From CAZIHO01 sp964538875 (GTDB lineage Bacteria; Pseudomonadota; Gammaproteobacteria; Chromatiales; Chromatiaceae), in assembly GCA_964538875.1 (NCBI GenBank), contig CAZIHO010000076.1, positions 1-17,563 of the forward strand: a stretch of 17,563 nt of DNA, given 5' to 3'. Shown one piece after another: positions 14,568 through 17,563 of the stretch. The first letter of the stretch is position 1. Every line of letters starts with the position of its first letter. A model generated the notes under the pieces. That model had not been told where the DNA came from. It searched no databases and worked only from the letters and a program-made list of their open reading frames with translations. The translations under genes were made by a program, and so were the position numbers.

Positions 14568-15464
14568 ATGGCCTGGCTACAAGTGTCGTTGACCGTCGAT
14601 GCCGCCCGGGTCGAGGCGGTGGAAAACCTGTTCATGGACTTGGGCGCCCTGTCCATTACCAACCTGGACGCGGCAGACCAGCCCCTACTGGAGCCGGGTC
14701 CCGGTGAAACGCCCCTGTGGCGCAGCACCCGGATCACTGCCCTGTTTCCCGAGGATCAGCAACTCAAGCCCCTCCAGGCCTCCCTGGCCGGCGGATTGGC
14801 TGCGGACATTCTCGCCACCCTGGCCGTGGAACGGCTGGAGGACCAGGTTTGGGAACGGGTCTGGCTGGCGGACTTTCATCCCATGCGCTTCGGATCCCGG
14901 TTGTGGGTCTGCCCGGCCGGGCAACGGCCGGACCAGGCGGACGCCCTGATACTGGATCTGGATCCAGGCCTGGCCTTTGGCACCGGCACCCATCCCACCA
15001 CCGCCCTGTGCCTGCGATGGTTGGATGGCGCCGACCTGACTGGGCGTCGCGTCATCGACTTTGGCTGCGGTTCTGGCATCCTGGCCATCGCTGCGGCCCT
15101 GCTGGGCGCCCAGGAAATCATCGCCGTGGATCATGATCCCCAGGCTCTTAAGGCCACTCGGGACAACGCCGAGAAAAACCAGGTGCTGGACCGGATTCAA
15201 ATCCTAGCCCCCGAGCAAGTGCCTCAGATTCAGGTAGACGTGCTGGTCGCCAATATTTTGGCCGGTACCCTGATTCGCCTAGCGCCCCAGGTGCAATCCC
15301 TGTTGCGTCCCGGCGGACACCTGATCCTGGCCGGTTTGTTGGAGGACCAGGCGGACGCAGTGGCGGCCGCCTACGTGGGTGGCTGCCGCATGGACGCCCC
15401 GGTCCAGGACCAGGAATGGGTACTGTTGCACGGACGCCGTCGTCAGGAAACCGGACCATGTTGA
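14568..15464 (+). CDS. prmA: Ribosomal protein L11 methyltransferase
   Basis: 298 residues (E. coli 293). It trimethylates ribosomal protein L11 using S-adenosylmethionine. The N-terminal substrate-recognition domain runs from MAWLQVSLTVDAARVEAVENLFMDLGALSI. The methyltransferase domain has LDPGLAFGTGTHPTTALCLRWL, the SAM-binding motif VIDFGCGSGILAIAAALLGA, AVDHDPQAL and the VDVLVANILAG motif. A GAGGAA site precedes the ATG, 44 bp after accC. Its last codons overlap the next gene by 7 bp (ATGTTGA). The order accC-prmA is typical of gammaproteobacteria. Confidence 0.97.
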   Translation: MAWLQVSLTVDAARVEAVENLFMDLGALSITNLDAADQPLLEPGPGETPLWRSTRITALFPEDQQLKPLQASLAGGLAADILATLAVERLEDQVWERVWLADFHPMRFGSRLWVCPAGQRPDQADALILDLDPGLAFGTGTHPTTALCLRWLDGADLTGRRVIDFGCGSGILAIAAALLGAQEIIAVDHDPQALKATRDNAEKNQVLDRIQILAPEQVPQIQVDVLVANILAGTLIRLAPQVQSLLRPGGHLILAGLLEDQADAVAAAYVGGCRMDAPVQDQEWVLLHGRRRQETGPC

Positions 15465-16138
15465 CCCGCTGCCCCGCCTGCTCCACCGCCTACCGGGTAT
15501 CCGCCGATCATCTGGAATTGGCCGGCGGCCAGGTCCGCTGCGGACGCTGCGGCAACCTGTTCAGCGCCCGGCTGGTCCGGGCCCTGCCCACCGCCGCCTT
15601 CCCCGACCCGGAACCGGCGCCGCCGCCACCGGAGGCGGAGCCGCCAGCCGCCGCCCCGGTGCCGCGACGCCGGGGTGCGACCCTGGCCTGGACCCTCGCC
15701 AGCCTGGCCCTGGCCCTGGGCTTGGCCGTCCAGGTCCTCTGGTGGCAGCGCCATGAACTGACCCATCCCCTGGCGGTTAGCGCGGTCCAGACCCTGTGCC
15801 AATGGGTGCCCTGCCCCGACCGTCCCAGCCAGGCTCCAGACCGGCTGGAAATCCTGTCACGGCACCTGGAACCGGATCCCAACCACCCAGGCCAGATACT
15901 GTTTCACCTCAAGATGGCCAGCCGGGCGGCCCAGCCCCAACCCTATCCGGGGCTGGAACTGCGCCTGTTCGATCACAAGGAGCAGTTGGTGGGTGTGCGG
16001 CGTTTAACTCCTAAAGAGTACCTACCATCGACCTTTGATCCGGCGGCGGCGCTGCAACCCAACAGTCCCTTGGAACTGAGTCTCAGCCTCCGGGAGCCAG
16101 AACAAGGCGCGGTCGGATTTCAGATCGAATTTCTCTAA
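15458..16138 (+). CDS. Zinc-ribbon and DUF3426 domain membrane protein
   Basis: 226 residues. The start MLTRCPACSTAYRV gives an MJ0042-type zinc ribbon with C5/C8 and C28/C31 (CGRC). A long Pro/Ala/Glu linker (residues ~43-70) follows, then one membrane helix (about 74-96, LAWTLASLALALGLAVQVLWW), and a C-terminal DUF3426 domain with CQWVPCPD, LEILSRHLEPDPNHPGQILFHLKMASRAAQPQPYPGLELRLFD and FDPAAALQPNSPLELSLSL. The zinc ribbon would be cytoplasmic and DUF3426 periplasmic. The start that overlaps the prmA stop is chosen because the ribbon begins there. Proteins of this type commonly follow prmA in proteobacteria; no function is established. Confidence 0.9.
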   Translation: MLTRCPACSTAYRVSADHLELAGGQVRCGRCGNLFSARLVRALPTAAFPDPEPAPPPPEAEPPAAAPVPRRRGATLAWTLASLALALGLAVQVLWWQRHELTHPLAVSAVQTLCQWVPCPDRPSQAPDRLEILSRHLEPDPNHPGQILFHLKMASRAAQPQPYPGLELRLFDHKEQLVGVRRLTPKEYLPSTFDPAAALQPNSPLELSLSLREPEQGAVGFQIEFL

Positions 16139-16603
16139 ATGTTCAGGGCAGAGCCAGACGGCCAGACTTTTTTTCTTCGGCCTCGCCGGCAGGATGAATT
16201 TTATTTTTTTCCTTTAAAAACATTTAGTTAGCGCACCCATTTGACATAGGCCAGTGCGCTGGCCAGGCATTTTGCGACTGATTATCTCTGCACCGCAACC
16301 CGGCTCCTACGCCCAGAGTTGCCCCCTGTCAAGGCTTGTTTCCCCGCGATTTGGGAGTACCATTATGACCGCTCCCAGGGGCGGGAGCCTTACCCAAGCA
16401 GGAAGAGCGGCATTCAACAGCCGCCAACGTCGGGCACCGACCGGGCGAAACGGCGGGTCGGATCTTCACAGAATTTATTTTTGGTGTTGCGCGCTTGATG
16501 CGTGGGCAAAATCGGTCGGCATCCGCGCCGACGCGGCTGTTGTCCCATCTGGAATCACCCGGAACCGGCTGAGCCAGGACCAGCGGCAACCTCCATTGAC
16601 GGC

Positions 16604-16631
16604 GGATTCCGGCCGTTTCGCGCCGGAATCC
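16604..16631 (+). promoter_or_regulatory. 10-bp hairpin in the fis leader
   Basis: GGATTCCGGC (16604-16613) and GCCGGAATCC (16622-16631) are perfect complements around the loop CGTTTCGC. The hairpin ends 14 bp before the AAAGGAG ribosome site of fis. No T-run follows, so it is a leader structure rather than an intrinsic terminator. Confidence 0.55.
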
Positions 16632-16645
16632 AGCAGATTAGCCAC

Positions 16646-16652
16646 AAAGGAG
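16646..16652 (+). promoter_or_regulatory. fis ribosome binding site
   Basis: AAAGGAG, 9 nt before the ATG at 16662. It fixes the 99-residue Fis start within a much longer open frame; the ATG at 16655 is in another frame. Confidence 0.75.
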
Positions 16653-16661
16653 AAATGGGGC

Positions 16662-16961
16662 ATGAACGGGGGGGAACAGGTCATCGAATCCAGGCTCGGC
16701 AATCCCCTCAGCGTAGCGAAGGAAGATCTTGACGAGCCGTTGAGAGAATGTGTGCGCATTGCCTTGAGCCGTTATTTCCAGCACTTGGACGGACACCGTA
16801 CCCACGACCTCTATGCCCTAGTGATAGCGGAAGTGGAAGAACCCATGCTGGCCACCGTCATGCGTCACTGCCAAGGTAACCAGACCCGGGCGGCGGAAAT
16901 CCTGGGAATCAGTCGCGGAACCCTGCGCAAGAAATTGGCCCAGCACAACCTGGGCGCCTAA
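16662..16961 (+). CDS. fis: DNA-binding protein Fis
   Basis: 99 residues (E. coli 98). Fis is a homodimeric nucleoid protein that bends DNA, activates rRNA promoters and assists site-specific recombination. The dimer helices are in LRECVRIALSRYFQHLDGHRTHDLYALVIAEVEEPMLATVM. The C-terminal helix-turn-helix is CQGNQTRAAEILGISRGTLRKKLAQHNL. The N-terminal beta-hairpin arm is diverged from the E. coli form. purH follows after 45 bp on the same strand. Upstream lies a long leader with hairpins, suggesting control at the RNA level or by an upstream promoter. Confidence 0.96.
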   Translation: MNGGEQVIESRLGNPLSVAKEDLDEPLRECVRIALSRYFQHLDGHRTHDLYALVIAEVEEPMLATVMRHCQGNQTRAAEILGISRGTLRKKLAQHNLGA

Positions 16962-17006
16962 CCATCGCGGGCCTTGGCCCCAACCAATCCTTTCGGGAGA
17001 CACAGC

Positions 17007-17563
17007 GTGGCCGCCATTCGTCGAGCTTTGATCAGCGTTTCCGATAAGTCTGGGATTCTGGAGTTGGCGCGCTTCCTGGTGGCGCGGGGTGTCCAGATTC
17101 TCTCCACCGGCGGCACCGCCCGCCTGCTGGCGGAGCAGAGCGTAGCGGTCACCGAAGTATCGGATTTCACTGGCTTTCCGGAAATGATGGACGGCCGCGT
17201 CAAGACCCTGCACCCCAAGATCCATGGCGGCATCCTGGGGCGCCGGGGACTGGACGAGGCGGTGATGGCGGAGAACGGCATTCAACCCATCGACCTGGTG
17301 GTGGTCAATCTCTATCCCTTCGAGCAGACCGTAGCCCACCCGGATTGCACCCTGGAACAAGCCATCGAGAATATCGACATCGGCGGCCCCACCCTGCTAC
17401 GGGCAGCGGCCAAAAACCACGCGGCAGTTACCGTGGTGGTAGACCCGGCGGACTATCCCCGGCTGATGGCGGACATGGACGCCCAGGATGGCGCGGTATC
17501 CGACGCCCTGCGCTTCGACCTGGCGGTGAAGGTGTTCGAGCACACCGCCCGCTACGACGGCGC
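17007..17563 (+). CDS. purH: Bifunctional AICAR transformylase/IMP cyclohydrolase PurH, 5' part
   Basis: The gene starts with GTG at 17007 behind a GGGAG site (16995-16999, spacing 7) and runs off the end of the window, with 185 of roughly 520 residues present. The visible part is the N-terminal IMP cyclohydrolase (MGS-like) domain: RRALISVSDKSGILELARFLVARGVQILSTGGTA, then EVSDFTGFPEMMDGRVKTLHPKIHGGIL, VVNLYPFEQTVA and ENIDIGGPTLLRAAAKNH. The full enzyme catalyses the last two steps of purine synthesis to IMP. The order fis-purH is seen in many gammaproteobacteria and may mean co-transcription. Confidence 0.96.
   Translation, partial: MAAIRRALISVSDKSGILELARFLVARGVQILSTGGTARLLAEQSVAVTEVSDFTGFPEMMDGRVKTLHPKIHGGILGRRGLDEAVMAENGIQPIDLVVVNLYPFEQTVAHPDCTLEQAIENIDIGGPTLLRAAAKNHAAVTVVVDPADYPRLMADMDAQDGAVSDALRFDLAVKVFEHTARYDG

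Larger units (their letters stand above)
16139..16661 (+). other. 523-bp region without a convincing gene, upstream of fis
   Basis: The fis frame stays open back to 16254, but the upstream translation is not protein-like and no ribosome site supports an earlier start. The stretch begins with an AT-rich segment (16187-16230). A TTGACA at 16241 sits beside the palindrome GGCCAG-TGCG-CTGGCC (16249-16264). Three hairpins follow at 16371-16461, and a 10-bp hairpin lies just before the fis ribosome site. It probably holds the fis promoter and leader. No good -10 box pairs with TTGACA at normal spacing. dusB, which precedes fis in enterics, is not here. Confidence 0.6.

Noticed and set aside
16254..16661. 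Upstream extension of fis to a 235-residue protein
   Set aside because: The extra 136 residues look random, and the ribosome site at 16646-16652 and family length fix the start at 16662.
1..17563. tRNA, rRNA, CRISPR array or insertion sequence
   Set aside because: No tRNA-like T-loop with acceptor stem, regularly spaced repeat array, transposase motif or terminal inverted repeats were found on reading either strand.

Overview
The window reads as a chromosomal stretch of a GC-rich gammaproteobacterium. The gene order cutA-dsbD, fxsA-groES-groEL, aroQ-accB-accC-prmA and fis-purH is the gammaproteobacterial arrangement. A CIRCE operator in front of groES and a tlpA-type gene fused by overlap to dsbD suggest a Chromatiales-, Methylococcales- or Competibacter-like lineage rather than an enteric; this placement is inference. 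A 100-N gap flanked by identical 55-bp ends shows that this is an assembled scaffold, possibly from a metagenome.

Left part (1-6152), accessory. A large partial surface-type protein (Ig/cadherin-like end followed by a right-handed beta-helix) comes first. It is followed on the same strand by three tandem small proteins with a phage-tail-collar domain (microcystin-dependent protein family), a Tat-signal DUF6916-like protein, a GNAT acetyltransferase and a fourth collar protein. A second DUF6916-like gene, without signal peptide, converges from the minus strand. The fourth collar gene is a diverged copy of the third. The copied block starts in the last codons of collar gene 2 and stops five codons before the end of collar gene 3. 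As a result the GNAT gene ends with a collar-type tail and collar 4 has lost its own. No function is established for this cluster; it is the best candidate here for an undescribed system.

Middle part (6265-8876), minus strand. fxsA, then groES-groEL with an overlapping sigma70/sigma32-like promoter, a CIRCE element and a strong intrinsic terminator after groEL.

Right part (8964-17563), plus strand, housekeeping. cutA overlaps dsbD, whose periplasmic N-terminal domain is present twice, and dsbD overlaps a membrane-anchored TlpA-like thioredoxin gene. These two would move electrons to the periplasm. Next come aroQ (shikimate pathway), accB-accC (fatty acid synthesis), prmA (L11 methylation) and a zinc-ribbon/DUF3426 membrane protein. 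A 523-bp stretch without a convincing gene but with several hairpins precedes fis; dusB, the usual neighbour of fis in enterics, is absent. The window ends inside purH, which starts with GTG.
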